Assembly (NCBI RefSeq): GCF_965137335.1
Contig: NZ_CBCRZD010000003.1
Origin: Empedobacter stercoris
GTDB lineage: Bacteria > Bacteroidota > Bacteroidia > Flavobacteriales > Weeksellaceae
Strand: one strand, 5' to 3'
DNA: 64,000 bases
Each line of letters begins with the position of its first letter. Within the stretch, counting starts at the first letter, position 1. Below the pieces are notes generated by a model that was not told the DNA's origin, did not search any database, and worked only from the letters and a program-made list of their open reading frames with translations. The translations under genes and the position numbers were made by a program. Below are positions 35,238 through 44,021 of the stretch, one piece after another.

Positions 35238-36278
35238 ATGATGAGTCATCAAGAACATACCAGTAAGATTAGACGAGAAATTGCTGCATCTTATCGAGAA
35301 CTAAAAGAGGATTATCCAATACTTAAAAAACAGAATACCATCGGATTACTAATATTTACATTCGCTGTAGTTGTTAGTCTTTTTATGGGATATTTATGGT
35401 ATATTAATGTTATTCCAGCATGGGTTTTAATTCTTGTGAATGCATTCTTATTTGGTGTTTTACACGAATTAGAGCATGATTTGATTCATTTTATGTATTT
35501 CAAAAACAATAAATTTGTACATAATTTTATGTTAGCATGGATTTGGATTTTGAGACCTTTAACACTTAATCCATGGTTTCGTAGAACCTTACATTTTCAT
35601 CACCATAGATTTTCAGGAACATTACACGATGTGGAAGAAAGAGGGGTGACGAATGGTGAAAAATGGTCTTTAAAACGTTTATTGTTTACACCTGATTTAG
35701 TTTTAGGAAATCTTTTTCGTGTTAAAGTTTTATTTTCTGATATAAAATCTGAAGTTGATAAAGGAAACCTAAAATTTGAAACGGCTAATAAATTAAAATT
35801 ATATGGAATTTTTGGATTAATTCCGCTGACTATACTATCTCATGTTATTTTATATTTCTTTTCGATTGATTTAGTTTTAGATTTTCTTGCTACTAAGTTT
35901 AATACAAATTTTGTATTTCCTGAAGTGATAAAATCAACGTTGAATTGGTTAAATCCATTTATTTATATTGTTTTATTACCTAATTTATTACGCCAATTTT
36001 GTTTGCATTTTATAACTTCAAACCTTCATTATTTTGGTGATGTAGAAAAAGGGAATGTAATTGAACAAACACAAATTTTAAATGTTTGGTGGACATATCC
36101 TTTCCAAGTGTTTTGTTTTTTCTTTGGCTGGACACATGCTATTCATCATTTTGTTGTGAATGAAACTTTTTATGTTCGACATATTACTCGAAAAAGAGCA
36201 CATAAAATAATGAAAGAAAATGGTGTTCGTTTCAATGATTTAGGAACGTTTAAAAGAGCGAATCGTTTTCATTATTAA
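35238..36278 (+). CDS. membrane fatty acid desaturase/hydroxylase-type protein
   Basis: A 346-residue inner-membrane di-iron protein with about four transmembrane segments. Three histidine boxes are seen: HELEHDLIH (76-84), HFHHHRF (119-125) and GWTHAIHHF near residue 305. This is the fatty-acid-desaturase-like superfamily, which also contains hydroxylases and ketolases of carotenoids. Which lipid it modifies is unknown. It stands alone between a TAnnTTTG box and a bidirectional terminator. Confidence 0.87.
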   Translation: MMSHQEHTSKIRREIAASYRELKEDYPILKKQNTIGLLIFTFAVVVSLFMGYLWYINVIPAWVLILVNAFLFGVLHELEHDLIHFMYFKNNKFVHNFMLAWIWILRPLTLNPWFRRTLHFHHHRFSGTLHDVEERGVTNGEKWSLKRLLFTPDLVLGNLFRVKVLFSDIKSEVDKGNLKFETANKLKLYGIFGLIPLTILSHVILYFFSIDLVLDFLATKFNTNFVFPEVIKSTLNWLNPFIYIVLLPNLLRQFCLHFITSNLHYFGDVEKGNVIEQTQILNVWWTYPFQVFCFFFGWTHAIHHFVVNETFYVRHITRKRAHKIMKENGVRFNDLGTFKRANRFHY

Positions 36279-36300
36279 ATATTATAACTTACAAAAACTA

Positions 36301-36332
36301 AAAAAATCCGTCATGTTGACGGATTTTTTTTA
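36301..36332. terminator. bidirectional terminator after the desaturase-type gene
   Basis: AAATCCGTCA pairs with TGACGGATTT around a TGT loop, with A and T runs on both sides. Confidence 0.85.
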
Positions 36333-36334
36333 GT

Positions 36335-36892
36335 TTAATAAACTTCTTCTTTTTTGAAGAAAACGGTATCATTTCCTTTCCTAAATTTTAGTTCGGAATA
36401 ACGAATCGTATAATTATCAATCATTCCGTACGTTTCTAAAATATAATTATCCTTGAAACGATAATTTCTATTTGTTTTATTTCTTGCATTGGCACCTAAC
36501 TCTTCTTTAAGGCTTAATATTTTTGGAGAAATCTCAAAACGTGGATCAGTTTCTATTCGATTGATAATGATATTTATATCCGTTGAGTCCATAATTAGAA
36601 TAGTTTGTTGTTTCATCTTTTTGATTCCAGAAATATCTGTTGAAACAATCTTTGGTTCTCCTTTGAATCCAATTCCAGCCTGATGTAGATCATTTATTAA
36701 ATCATCATTTGAATACATTTGACTTCTGTAACCATATTTTACCATTGGAATGACAACTGTAAAAAATAGAGCCAACGAAACAATCATTGCGGCTTTATTG
36801 TAGCCAGCCATTCTTAGTCCATAGTAAATAAATGGAACCAAAATTAATAATACAATGCCAAAAATAATAACAGCAATTAATCCAGATTCCAT
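36335..36892 (-). CDS. membrane-anchored protein of unknown function, cotranscribed with ligA
   Basis: The 185-residue product begins with two hydrophobic segments (about 5-25 and 33-52) and a polar C-terminal domain outside or inside the membrane. The latter has the text IKKMKQQTILIMDSTDINIIINRIE. No family is recognised. Its start codon overlaps the ligA stop by one base, so translation is probably coupled to ligA. It ends next to the terminator shared with the desaturase-type gene. Confidence 0.7.
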   Translation of the reverse strand: MESGLIAVIIFGIVLLILVPFIYYGLRMAGYNKAAMIVSLALFFTVVIPMVKYGYRSQMYSNDDLINDLHQAGIGFKGEPKIVSTDISGIKKMKQQTILIMDSTDINIIINRIETDPRFEISPKILSLKEELGANARNKTNRNYRFKDNYILETYGMIDNYTIRYSELKFRKGNDTVFFKKEEVY

Positions 36893-38886
36893 TAGCTTTT
36901 TATCATAGTTAAAAATTCATCTTCTGTCAAGACCACTACAGTTCCAATTTCCTCAGCTTTTTTTAATTTACTACCTGCTTTATCTCCAGCAACTAAGAAA
37001 TTTAAATTTTTAGAAACAGCCGAAATATTTTTTCCTCCATGGTCTTCTACCATTTTCTGTGCTTCGTTTCGTGTAAATTTGGTTAAACTTCCCGTAAACA
37101 AAAATGTTTTCCCTTCTAATGAATCGGATAATGGTTTTGCTTCTTCACCAATTTCAAAATTTAATCCATAATCACGTAAACGTTGAATTAGATTTTGATG
37201 TTGTTCTTCTTTAAAATATTCTTTGATTGAAAAAGCAATTTTTTCTCCTACATCTGGTACAGCAACCAATTCTTCCATAGTAGCTTGCATTAGTCGGTCA
37301 ATATTCTGAAAGTGTTTGACTAATTTCTTCGCAACCGTTTCACCAACATGACGAATTCCGATGGCATATAATACTTTTTCGAAAGGTTGTTCTTTCGATT
37401 TTTCAACAGATGTAATAATATTCTGAGCCGATTTTTCGGCCATTCTATCCAAAGGTAAAATAGCTTCTTTTTGTAAGGTATAAAAATCAGCAATATTGTT
37501 GAGTAAATTTGCGTTGTGCAATAAAACTGCAGTTTCAGCACCAATGCTTTCAATATCCATTGCTTTTCTCGAAACAAAATGCTCTAATTTTCCAATAATC
37601 TGTGGTTCACAACCATTTTCGTTTGGACAATAATGTTGTGCTTCTCCTTCGTTTCGAATTAGTTCTGTTCCACAAGAAGGACATTCTTTAATAAACTCTA
37701 TTTCTTCCGTTCCAGGTTGACGTACGTCTGTATTGACACCTACTATTTTTGGAATAATTTCTCCACCTTTTTCAACATAAACTATATCACCAATGCGGAT
37801 ATCCAATTTTTTGATGATGTCTTCATTATGAACAGATGCACGTTTTACAATTGTACCAGCCAACGAAACAGGTGAAAGATTAGCTACTGGCGTAATTGCT
37901 CCTGTGCGTCCAACTTGATAATCAATACTTAATAATTCAGTCTCAGCAGCTTCTGCTTTAAATTTATAGGCCATCGCCCAGCGTGGTGATTTTGCAGTAT
38001 AACCTAATTCATCTTGTTGTGAAAAAGAATTGACTTTAATTACAATTCCATCCGTTTCATAGGGCAAATTTTTACGTTCAATATCCCAATAGTCAACAAA
38101 AGCTAAAACTTCTTCCAAGGAAGTACATAATTTAGATGTATGCGGAATTTTAAATCCTAACTCATCCGCGGCTTGTAGCATTTCCCATTGCGTAGAATAC
38201 GGCAAATTATTTCCAATAAAATAATACGGAAAGCATTGCAAACCACGTTTAGCAACTTCGGTATTATCTTGTAATTTCAATGAACCTGAGGCGGTATTAC
38301 GAGGATTTGCATACAATTCTAATCCATTTTGAGCGCGTTCTTCGTTAATAGCTGCAAATTTATTTAGCGGTATAGTAATCTCTCCACGCATAAAAAAACG
38401 TTCGGGATAATTACCTTTCAATTTTAAAGGAACAGATTGTATGGTACGAATATTATTCGTGATTTCATCACCTTGTGTTCCATCTCCACGTGTTACAGCC
38501 TGAGTTAACTCACCATTTTCGTATAAAATAGAAATTGAAGCACCATCGTATTTCAATTCACAAACGAATTCTACAGCTTCGTCAAGCGTCTTTTCAATTC
38601 TTTTTTCCCAGTCTTGTAAATCTTCTACTGAGTACGAGTTATCCAACGAATACATTCTAAATTCGTGTGCAATGGTTGGAAAATTTTTTGTCACCATGCC
38701 TCCAACTCGTTGAGTAGGGGAATTAATATCAAAAAACAAAGGATTCTCGTCTTCTAAACGTTTTAATTCTTTTAATTTCAAATCAAATTCGAAATCAGAA
38801 ATCGTCGGTTTATCTAAAACGTAATAATTATAATTATGCTGAGTAAGCTCTTCTCTTAAAGCTAAAATTTTATCTTGAATTTCCAT
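36892..38886 (-). CDS. ligA: NAD-dependent DNA ligase
   Basis: It seals nicks during replication and repair using NAD+. From the start at 38886 there are 664 residues: Ia domain, nucleotidyl-transferase domain with CELKYDGASI (the AMP-accepting lysine near 115), OB fold, four-Cys zinc finger (CPSCG and the later CPNENGC), helix-hairpin-helix repeats, and a C-terminal BRCT domain (KTFLFTGSLTKFTR onward). An in-frame ATG at 38907 lies inside a minus-strand TAnnTTTG box (38905-38912), so MEIQDKI is preferred. Confidence 0.96.
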   Translation of the reverse strand: MEIQDKILALREELTQHNYNYYVLDKPTISDFEFDLKLKELKRLEDENPLFFDINSPTQRVGGMVTKNFPTIAHEFRMYSLDNSYSVEDLQDWEKRIEKTLDEAVEFVCELKYDGASISILYENGELTQAVTRGDGTQGDEITNNIRTIQSVPLKLKGNYPERFFMRGEITIPLNKFAAINEERAQNGLELYANPRNTASGSLKLQDNTEVAKRGLQCFPYYFIGNNLPYSTQWEMLQAADELGFKIPHTSKLCTSLEEVLAFVDYWDIERKNLPYETDGIVIKVNSFSQQDELGYTAKSPRWAMAYKFKAEAAETELLSIDYQVGRTGAITPVANLSPVSLAGTIVKRASVHNEDIIKKLDIRIGDIVYVEKGGEIIPKIVGVNTDVRQPGTEEIEFIKECPSCGTELIRNEGEAQHYCPNENGCEPQIIGKLEHFVSRKAMDIESIGAETAVLLHNANLLNNIADFYTLQKEAILPLDRMAEKSAQNIITSVEKSKEQPFEKVLYAIGIRHVGETVAKKLVKHFQNIDRLMQATMEELVAVPDVGEKIAFSIKEYFKEEQHQNLIQRLRDYGLNFEIGEEAKPLSDSLEGKTFLFTGSLTKFTRNEAQKMVEDHGGKNISAVSKNLNFLVAGDKAGSKLKKAEEIGTVVVLTEDEFLTMIKS

Positions 38887-38904
38887 TCTAAAAATGTTAC
38901 AGAA

Positions 38905-38912
38905 CAAAGATA
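38905..38912 (-). promoter_or_regulatory. TAnnTTTG promoter box of ligA
   Basis: Reads TATCTTTG on the minus strand, 18 bases before the chosen start. Confidence 0.5.
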
Positions 38913-39005
38913 AACACTTGAATTTAGACGAACAATTTTTAAAATAATTTGGAATGATTTATATTTAGGAATATTTATTGAAGGGTATATTGAAAATAAT
39001 TAAGT

Positions 39006-39260
39006 ATGAATAATTTATTAGAAGTTTTAGATACTAAATCAAAGGAATTTGAAAACACAGTTTCTATTGTCACAACTGGAGCTGCAGCAGGAATTGCGAT
39101 TTCGAAAGCAATTAATAAAGATCAAAAAATTGGTGCAATTGTAGGTATTGGAGTAGGCTTATTGGCTTATGCTATGTTTAGCCCTAAGAATAAATTGAAA
39201 AAAGAAAATTTGAAACTTGAAAAACAAATCCATAAAATTGAAAGCAAATTTGAAAAATAA
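39006..39260 (+). CDS. small glycine-zipper membrane protein
   Basis: An 84-residue protein with a glycine/alanine-rich hydrophobic stretch in two parts (TTGAAAGIAIS and IGAIVGIGVGLLAYAMF, about residues 23-60) of the glycine-zipper kind, and a C-terminal Lys/Glu helix that could form a coiled coil. It is probably an inner-membrane protein. The next gene overlaps its end in another frame. The function is unknown. Confidence 0.6.
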   Translation: MNNLLEVLDTKSKEFENTVSIVTTGAAAGIAISKAINKDQKIGAIVGIGVGLLAYAMFSPKNKLKKENLKLEKQIHKIESKFEK

Positions 39261-39651
39261 TCTATTTTTATACGCAAGTATCTTTTCCTATTTAGGGAGT
39301 TTAATCTTGCCTGTACATTTTGTGTTTGAAGATGCAGAAGGTTATTTTGGTTATGTTTATGCTTATTTAGGTTGGATGACATTTCCGTATGTAGATTTTT
39401 ATTGTTGGTTAGGTAATTTCACCTTATTGTTTTCTTGGATTTTTTATCGAAAAAAAGCAAGTTTATATGCAAGTTTTTTAACACCGATATTAATGTCATT
39501 TTATGGAATAAATCATTTCACAGAATTGAATATGTTGGAAGTTCACGAGTACAATTATCCACTTTTTGGATATTGGGTTTGGTTACTTTCATCTATTTTT
39601 ATGGTCATTTATCATTATAAACGAAATGTTTTAAAAAGTCAAACTATTTAA
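39238..39651 (+). CDS. integral membrane protein of unknown function
   Basis: A protein of about 137 residues with four hydrophobic segments (starting FLYASIFSYLGSLILP, then YAYLGWMTFPYVDFYCWLG, a third and a fourth near VWLLSSIFMVIY). No ATG opens the frame; TTG codons at 39217 and 39238 are candidates, and the start overlaps the previous gene by about 20-40 bases, which suggests translational coupling. No family is recognised. It ends at a strong terminator. Confidence 0.6.
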   Translation: MKANLKNNLFLYASIFSYLGSLILPVHFVFEDAEGYFGYVYAYLGWMTFPYVDFYCWLGNFTLLFSWIFYRKKASLYASFLTPILMSFYGINHFTELNMLEVHEYNYPLFGYWVWLLSSIFMVIYHYKRNVLKSQTI

Positions 39652-39663
39652 GTTTGACTTTTT
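39633..39663 (+). terminator. terminator after the membrane-protein pair
   Basis: AAAAGTCAAACT pairs with AGTTTGACTTTT, followed by T. Confidence 0.8.
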
Positions 39664-39672
39664 CTGTATTAT

Positions 39673-39878
39673 GAATATGATAATTTGTTCTCGATAACGA
39701 TTAGATACAATTTAAAAATATATTCTTATAATTTATATATAATTAATTTAATTGAGATATTTAACGTATTTCATTAAAAAAGTCGGTTAAAAGTGCTTTA
39801 AAAATACCTATTTTGGAAGGTTTTTACATTTTATTCCGAATATGATAATTATTCCTCGATACACATTAGGTAATATAC
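39673..39878. repeat. two imperfect copies of an element of about 40 bp
   Basis: Positions 39673-39713 and 39838-39878 both begin GAATATGATAATT, share TTC-TCGATA and ATTAG, and diverge at the end. They are direct repeats 165 bases apart in a stretch without genes. The function is unknown; possible regulator sites or remnants of a small repeated element. Confidence 0.4.
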
Positions 39879-39966
39879 AATATTTTCTCTATATATTTAT
39901 TGAATAATCACAGAAATAACTCTATCAAATAAATGGAGTAATATTTTTTTATTTATAAAAATTTAT

Positions 39967-39974
39967 TAAATTTG
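39967..39974 (+). promoter_or_regulatory. TAnnTTTG box upstream of the candidate small RNA
   Basis: TAAATTTG in the 490-base gap between the membrane protein gene and the Crp/Fnr gene, about 113 bases before a terminator hairpin. Confidence 0.45.
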
Positions 39975-39980
39975 ATAAAA

Positions 39981-40120
39981 TATTAATCTCTATTAAAACT
40001 ATGGAGATTATAAAAATAGCCACTTAAAATACTATAAAAACGAATCTATTTATATTAGTAGATTTCATGTGTTAATTTAATTTCAATAACTCAACTTAAG
40101 ATTTAGGTTGAGTTTTTTGT
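39981..40120 (+). ncRNA. candidate small RNA of about 140 nt
   Basis: A TAnnTTTG box (39967) and an intrinsic terminator (40088-40120) enclose about 140 bases with no credible reading frame. Two further hairpins lie inside: TAATCTC/GAGATTA (39984-40010) and AATCTA/TAGATT (40043-40064). Together they suggest an independent structured transcript. I do not match it to 6S, tmRNA, RNase P or a riboswitch class. It could instead be a leader of the downstream Crp/Fnr gene, ended by attenuation. Confidence 0.4.
40088..40120 (+). terminator. terminator 26 bases before the Crp/Fnr gene
   Basis: AACTCAAC pairs with GTTGAGTT, followed by six T. No gene lies upstream for more than 430 bases, so it must end a non-coding transcript or attenuate the next gene. 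Confidence 0.75.
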
Positions 40121-40145
40121 TTATTTTTACCTTTCATTCTTTTAT

Positions 40146-40706
40146 ATGGAAATAGAACAAATTCTGACTCAAATTTCACCAATATCATCAATTTCGCTTC
40201 ATCAACTAATTGATAAAATTGAATTAATAAATTTCCCTAAAAACTATTCTTTTTTAAATGCTGATAAAATAGAAAAGAAAGTTTATTTCATTAAAAAAGG
40301 AATTGTTAGAGCCTATACGATTGATGATGGAAAAGAATTGACATTTTGGTTTGGAAAAGAAGGTGATTCTATTTTGTCTATGAGAAGTTATGTGGAAAAT
40401 AAAACGAGTTACGAGACGATAGAAACGATAGAAGATTGTGAATTGTACGAAATAAAAATTGCAGATTTACAAGAGTTTTATTTAACCAATTTGGAAATAG
40501 CTAATTGGGGACGAAAATTAGCCGAAAACGAATTAATCAAAACAGAAGAACGATTTATTTCGAGACAAGTTGGAACAGCTACAGACCGTTACAGAAAGTT
40601 ATTAATTGAAACTCCAAGTTTAATTAACCGTGTTCAGTTGGGATATATTGCATCGTATTTAGGTATTTCTCAAGTGACTTTAAGCCGTATTCGTGCCGAA
40701 ATATAA
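40146..40706 (+). CDS. Crp/Fnr family transcriptional regulator
   Basis: The 186 residues have a cyclic-nucleotide-binding-type beta barrel (about 20-120, with KKVYFIKKGIVRAY and SYETIETIEDCELYEI) and a short C-terminal helix-turn-helix (QLGYIASYLGISQVTLSRIR, 163-182). There is no FNR-type cysteine cluster, so direct Fe-S oxygen sensing is unlikely. A drug-efflux-type SMR gene follows 73 bases later on the same strand, and such pairs often are regulator and target. Confidence 0.88.
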   Translation: MEIEQILTQISPISSISLHQLIDKIELINFPKNYSFLNADKIEKKVYFIKKGIVRAYTIDDGKELTFWFGKEGDSILSMRSYVENKTSYETIETIEDCELYEIKIADLQEFYLTNLEIANWGRKLAENELIKTEERFISRQVGTATDRYRKLLIETPSLINRVQLGYIASYLGISQVTLSRIRAEI

Positions 40707-40779
40707 CTGAATAATTTTTTAACATTTGTAAAAAAATAGTTTAATTTTCTGATTCATCTTTGCGAAAAATATAAACAAA

Positions 40780-41106
40780 ATGAATTGGATTTTATTGATT
40801 TTAGGTGGATTGTTCGAAGTTGGTTTCACTTCATCTTTAGGAAAAGCGAAAGAAACCACTGGTTCTGAAATGTATATGTGGTATGGCATATTTGGAGTCT
40901 GTTTAGTTGCTAGTATGTTTTTGCTGATTAAGGCGACACAGACTTTACCTTTAGGTACAGCTTATGCAGTTTGGACAGGAATTGGAGCGGTTGGAACTGT
41001 GTTAGTTGGAATATTTGTATTTAAAGAACCCGCAAATTTTTGGCGAATATTTTTTATTTTCACTTTAATTAGTTCAATTGTTGGGCTGAAATTTGTATCA
41101 AATTAA
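40780..41106 (+). CDS. small multidrug resistance (SMR) transporter, SugE/Gdx-like
   Basis: A 108-residue inner-membrane protein with four transmembrane helices. It has the conserved membrane Glu (E13-E17 region, GGLFEVGF) and the PLGTAYAVWTGIGAVGT motif. The SMR family exports small cations in exchange for protons. The wording TLPLGTAYAVWTGIGAVGTVLVG is closer to the Gdx/SugE (guanidinium) branch than to EmrE/QacE, but I see no guanidine riboswitch upstream. It follows a Crp/Fnr gene. Confidence 0.9.
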   Translation: MNWILLILGGLFEVGFTSSLGKAKETTGSEMYMWYGIFGVCLVASMFLLIKATQTLPLGTAYAVWTGIGAVGTVLVGIFVFKEPANFWRIFFIFTLISSIVGLKFVSN

Positions 41107-41212
41107 AATGTTTTATACGTGTGTTTGTCTGCCAATATGGCTGAATATTACGAGGTTTTTTCATTAAAATGAAGTGGTATTGTTTTTGAATTAATACCTT
41201 CAAAATATACAT

Positions 41213-41539
41213 ATGAACAATAATAGAGATTATAGTTTCGAAGAAATTCCAGATAGCTTTCACAATGAGCAAGATTTTTATGCAAAATTTAGAGAAAGAT
41301 TAGATGATGTTCAGAAATTTCCAGCAGATTATTTATTCAAATTCATTTACCCTTCAAACGAAGAAACAATGAAAAAAATAAAAGATGTTTATGCAGGAAC
41401 AAATGCAGAATACGAATACAAAGCTTCGAAAAACAGAAAATATACGTCAATTTCGATTAAACTTTATGTTATTGATTCAGAAACTGTGATCAATTATTAC
41501 AAAGAGATTGCTAAAATAGAAGGCGTAATCATGCTATAA
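41213..41539 (+). CDS. DUF493 (YbeD-like) family protein
   Basis: A 108-residue ferredoxin-like (ACT-type) cytosolic protein. The segment PADYLFKFIYPSN and the ending SIKLYVIDSETVINYYKEIAKIEGVIML match the DUF493/YbeD pattern, a possible ligand-binding regulator of unknown target. It ends at a terminator and is not obviously in an operon. Confidence 0.82.
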   Translation: MNNNRDYSFEEIPDSFHNEQDFYAKFRERLDDVQKFPADYLFKFIYPSNEETMKKIKDVYAGTNAEYEYKASKNRKYTSISIKLYVIDSETVINYYKEIAKIEGVIML

Positions 41540-41540
41540 T

Positions 41541-41573
41541 AAAAGGTTGCAGATGCAACCTTTTATGTTTTTT
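41541..41573 (+). terminator. terminator after the DUF493 gene
   Basis: AAAAGGTTGC pairs with GCAACCTTTT around a 4-base loop, followed by T-rich sequence. Confidence 0.8.
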
Positions 41574-41589
41574 GGAAAGAGTAGGGGAG

Positions 41590-42357
41590 TTACAATAATT
41601 TAGAAAAATCTTTTGATTCTAATAATTCTTTGAAAAATTCATTCGTAAAATCTGTCACTTTTTGATGAACTTTATTTCCACTCGAAATGCGATGAACACC
41701 TAATTCGCTAATTATCTTATATGAACTTAATTTTGGTGTAATAAAGATATTTAACGGTAATTCAATTTGGTTAATTACATTTTCGATATCAGATTTTTCT
41801 TCAATAAAAGGAACAAAAATTCCGTCCGCACCAGCTTCTTTGTATAATTTGGCTCTTTTTAAAGTCTCTTCTAAAGGATTTTCAACTTTTGTTGTATAAG
41901 TATCAATTCTGGCATTAATGAAAATATCTTTATTTTTTGAATTTAAATATTCCTTAATAGATTTAATCTTTTTTTCGAGCACAATTTGATTGGATAATTT
42001 TCGATTATCATCATCTGTATTTCCATCCTCTAAATTGATTCCGACAACACCAGCATCAACTAATTTTTCGATATAATCATTCAACGTTTCTAAATCCTCA
42101 GTAAAACCACTTTCGATATCTGCTGAAACTAAAAGTGATGTAGATTTTGAAATCCGTTCGATTATATACAACATTTCATAAAACGAAATATTTTGACCAT
42201 CTTCATAACCTAACATATTGGCAATGGCATGACTCGAAGTGCCTACAGCTAAAAAACCAGCTTCTTCGGCAGCTTTTGCACTTATAATATCCCACACATT
42301 TGCAATAACAAGTGGGTAATTTTGGTTATGCAATTTCTTGAAATTTTCTAAAGACAT
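41590..42357 (-). CDS. isocitrate lyase/phosphoenolpyruvate mutase family protein
   Basis: A 255-residue TIM-barrel protein of the ICL/PEP-mutase superfamily. It shows ANVWDIISAKAAEEAGF at the N-terminus, SADIESGF (metal-site DxE region, about 79-86), GINLEDGN and NARIDTYTT. Members cleave or rearrange C-C or C-P bonds of 2-hydroxy or 2-oxo acids. Without the KKCGH signature of isocitrate lyase it is more like the carboxyphosphonoenolpyruvate-mutase/oxaloacetate-decarboxylase-like branch. The substrate is unknown. Confidence 0.85.
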   Translation of the reverse strand: MSLENFKKLHNQNYPLVIANVWDIISAKAAEEAGFLAVGTSSHAIANMLGYEDGQNISFYEMLYIIERISKSTSLLVSADIESGFTEDLETLNDYIEKLVDAGVVGINLEDGNTDDDNRKLSNQIVLEKKIKSIKEYLNSKNKDIFINARIDTYTTKVENPLEETLKRAKLYKEAGADGIFVPFIEEKSDIENVINQIELPLNIFITPKLSSYKIISELGVHRISSGNKVHQKVTDFTNEFFKELLESKDFSKLL

Positions 42358-42519
42358 AATACTATTTTTTGTGTTTCAAAGAATACATCAATAATCGTTC
42401 ATTTATTCAATTACAAATACTTGTAAATGTTTGCAAATATTTATAATTGAATAAAGTGTTAAATATCTGTACTATAAATATTAATATATTAAACAGTGTA
42501 AACGTATCGAACTCGAAAA

Positions 42520-43011
42520 TTACTTTAGTAAATATAATTGTGCGCAAACTTTTGCATCGGATAATGCTTCATGATGATTCAGTTGTAAATTAAATTTTCT
42601 AGCACAATCTGATAGTTTAGTTGGTTTGATTCCTTTCAATTTAAAAATTCTATAAGTACATTCCCAACGATCAGAAAGATTAAGTTGTGAATAGTTTAAA
42701 CCATAGAATTCCATTGTATGTTTTAGAACAGAACGATCAAAAGCTTCATTATGCGCAACTACAATTTGATTTTGTAAACGGTGTTTAATTTCAAAATAGA
42801 TATCGTCAAATGTTGGTGCATCAATTGTATCTTCTGGGCGAATATTATGTACCAAAATATTGTGGTAATTATATTGATTAAGAGGTGGTTGAATTAGCGT
42901 GTAATACTCGTCTGTAATCACATTATCAGTTACAGTAACGATTCCAACTGCACAAGCTGAATTACGATAATTATTAGCAGTTTCGAAATCAATTGCAACA
43001 AAATTTTCCAT
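42520..43011 (-). CDS. DnaQ-like DEDDh 3'-5' exonuclease
   Basis: A 163-residue exonuclease. Exo I is FVAIDFETAN (D8, E10), Exo II lies around VVAHNEAFDRSVL (D106 region), and the last motif is HHEALSDAKVCAQLY, giving His and Asp of the DEDDh type. It resembles the epsilon/DnaQ or exonuclease X group. No polymerase domain is attached. Its start lies 4 bases after the miaA stop, so the two are cotranscribed. Confidence 0.9.
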   Translation of the reverse strand: MENFVAIDFETANNYRNSACAVGIVTVTDNVITDEYYTLIQPPLNQYNYHNILVHNIRPEDTIDAPTFDDIYFEIKHRLQNQIVVAHNEAFDRSVLKHTMEFYGLNYSQLNLSDRWECTYRIFKLKGIKPTKLSDCARKFNLQLNHHEALSDAKVCAQLYLLK

Positions 43012-43014
43012 AGA

Positions 43015-43929
43015 TTATAAATTTGATGTGATAAAATTGATTATTTTTTCGGCTTCAAAAGGAGAAAACCAATTAACTTTTTCATCTTTTTTAAACCATG
43101 TCATTTGACGTTTTGCAAATCGTCTTGTATTCTTTTTGATTTCATCTATTGCAAAATCTAATGTTATTTTTTCATCAAAAGAATCAAATAATTCTCGGTA
43201 ACCAACAGTTTGTAAAGCATTTAATTCTTTCAAATGTAACAACAATTTAGCTTCATTCAACAAACCTTCGTTCATCATAATATCAACGCGACGATTAATG
43301 CGATCGTACATTTCTTCGCGAGGAAGTTCTAAACCAATTTTTATTATGTTAAATGGACGTTTGCCTAAATTATTATTTCTGAATTGTGAGAAAGGTTGTC
43401 CAGAAGATCGATAAATTTCTAAGGCTCTTGTAACGCGTTGTTTATTGAAAATATCGACTTCGTTAAAGTATTTAGGATCTACCTGTTCTAATTCTTTTTG
43501 TAACTTTTCGATTCCAAACTCTTCTAATTCATCATTCAATTTTTCTCGAATAGCAGGATCTACCTCTGGAAAAGTATCAAAACCAACTGTAATGGCTTTT
43601 TCATATAAACCAGATCCACCAACCATCACACAAATATCATTTGTTTTGAAGTAGTTATCTAAAAATAATAATCCATCTCGTTCAAAATCACCAACTGAAT
43701 ATTTTTCGTGTATAGAAATATGTTGAATAAAATGATGTTTTACTTGAGCCAATTCTTCGTTTGAGGGAACAGCTGTTCCTATTTTCATTTCTTTGAAAAA
43801 TTGTCGGCTATCACACGAAATAATTTCGGACTGAAAATGTTTTGCAACCGCTATAGCCAAATTCGTTTTACCAATTGCAGTTGGACCAACAACAGAAATT
43901 AACGTTTTATTTTTTTGAATATTTTGCAT
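43015..43929 (-). CDS. miaA: tRNA dimethylallyltransferase
   Basis: It adds the isopentenyl group to A37 of tRNAs that read codons beginning with U. P-loop GPTAIGKT at 15-22, the D40-S41-R42 triad in SCDSRQF, and the later DVFNKQR-like text (VDIFNKQRVTRALEIY), with KRQMTWFKKD near the C-terminus. The 304-residue length is typical. It is followed 3 bases later by the DnaQ-like exonuclease on the same strand. Confidence 0.95.
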   Translation of the reverse strand: MQNIQKNKTLISVVGPTAIGKTNLAIAVAKHFQSEIISCDSRQFFKEMKIGTAVPSNEELAQVKHHFIQHISIHEKYSVGDFERDGLLFLDNYFKTNDICVMVGGSGLYEKAITVGFDTFPEVDPAIREKLNDELEEFGIEKLQKELEQVDPKYFNEVDIFNKQRVTRALEIYRSSGQPFSQFRNNNLGKRPFNIIKIGLELPREEMYDRINRRVDIMMNEGLLNEAKLLLHLKELNALQTVGYRELFDSFDEKITLDFAIDEIKKNTRRFAKRQMTWFKKDEKVNWFSPFEAEKIINFITSNL

Positions 43930-43976
43930 GCTTTACTATATCAAGCGCAAGATACTTCGATATTTTATGAAAAGAA

Positions 43977-44004
43977 AAAGCTTCTATTAGAAAATAGAAG
44001 CTTT
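43977..44004 (-). terminator. terminator after the MaoC-like gene
   Basis: AAAGCTTCTATT pairs with AATAGAAGCTTT. It lies 18 bases past the minus-strand stop. Confidence 0.8.
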
Positions 44005-44021
44005 GTATATGATATAAAAAA

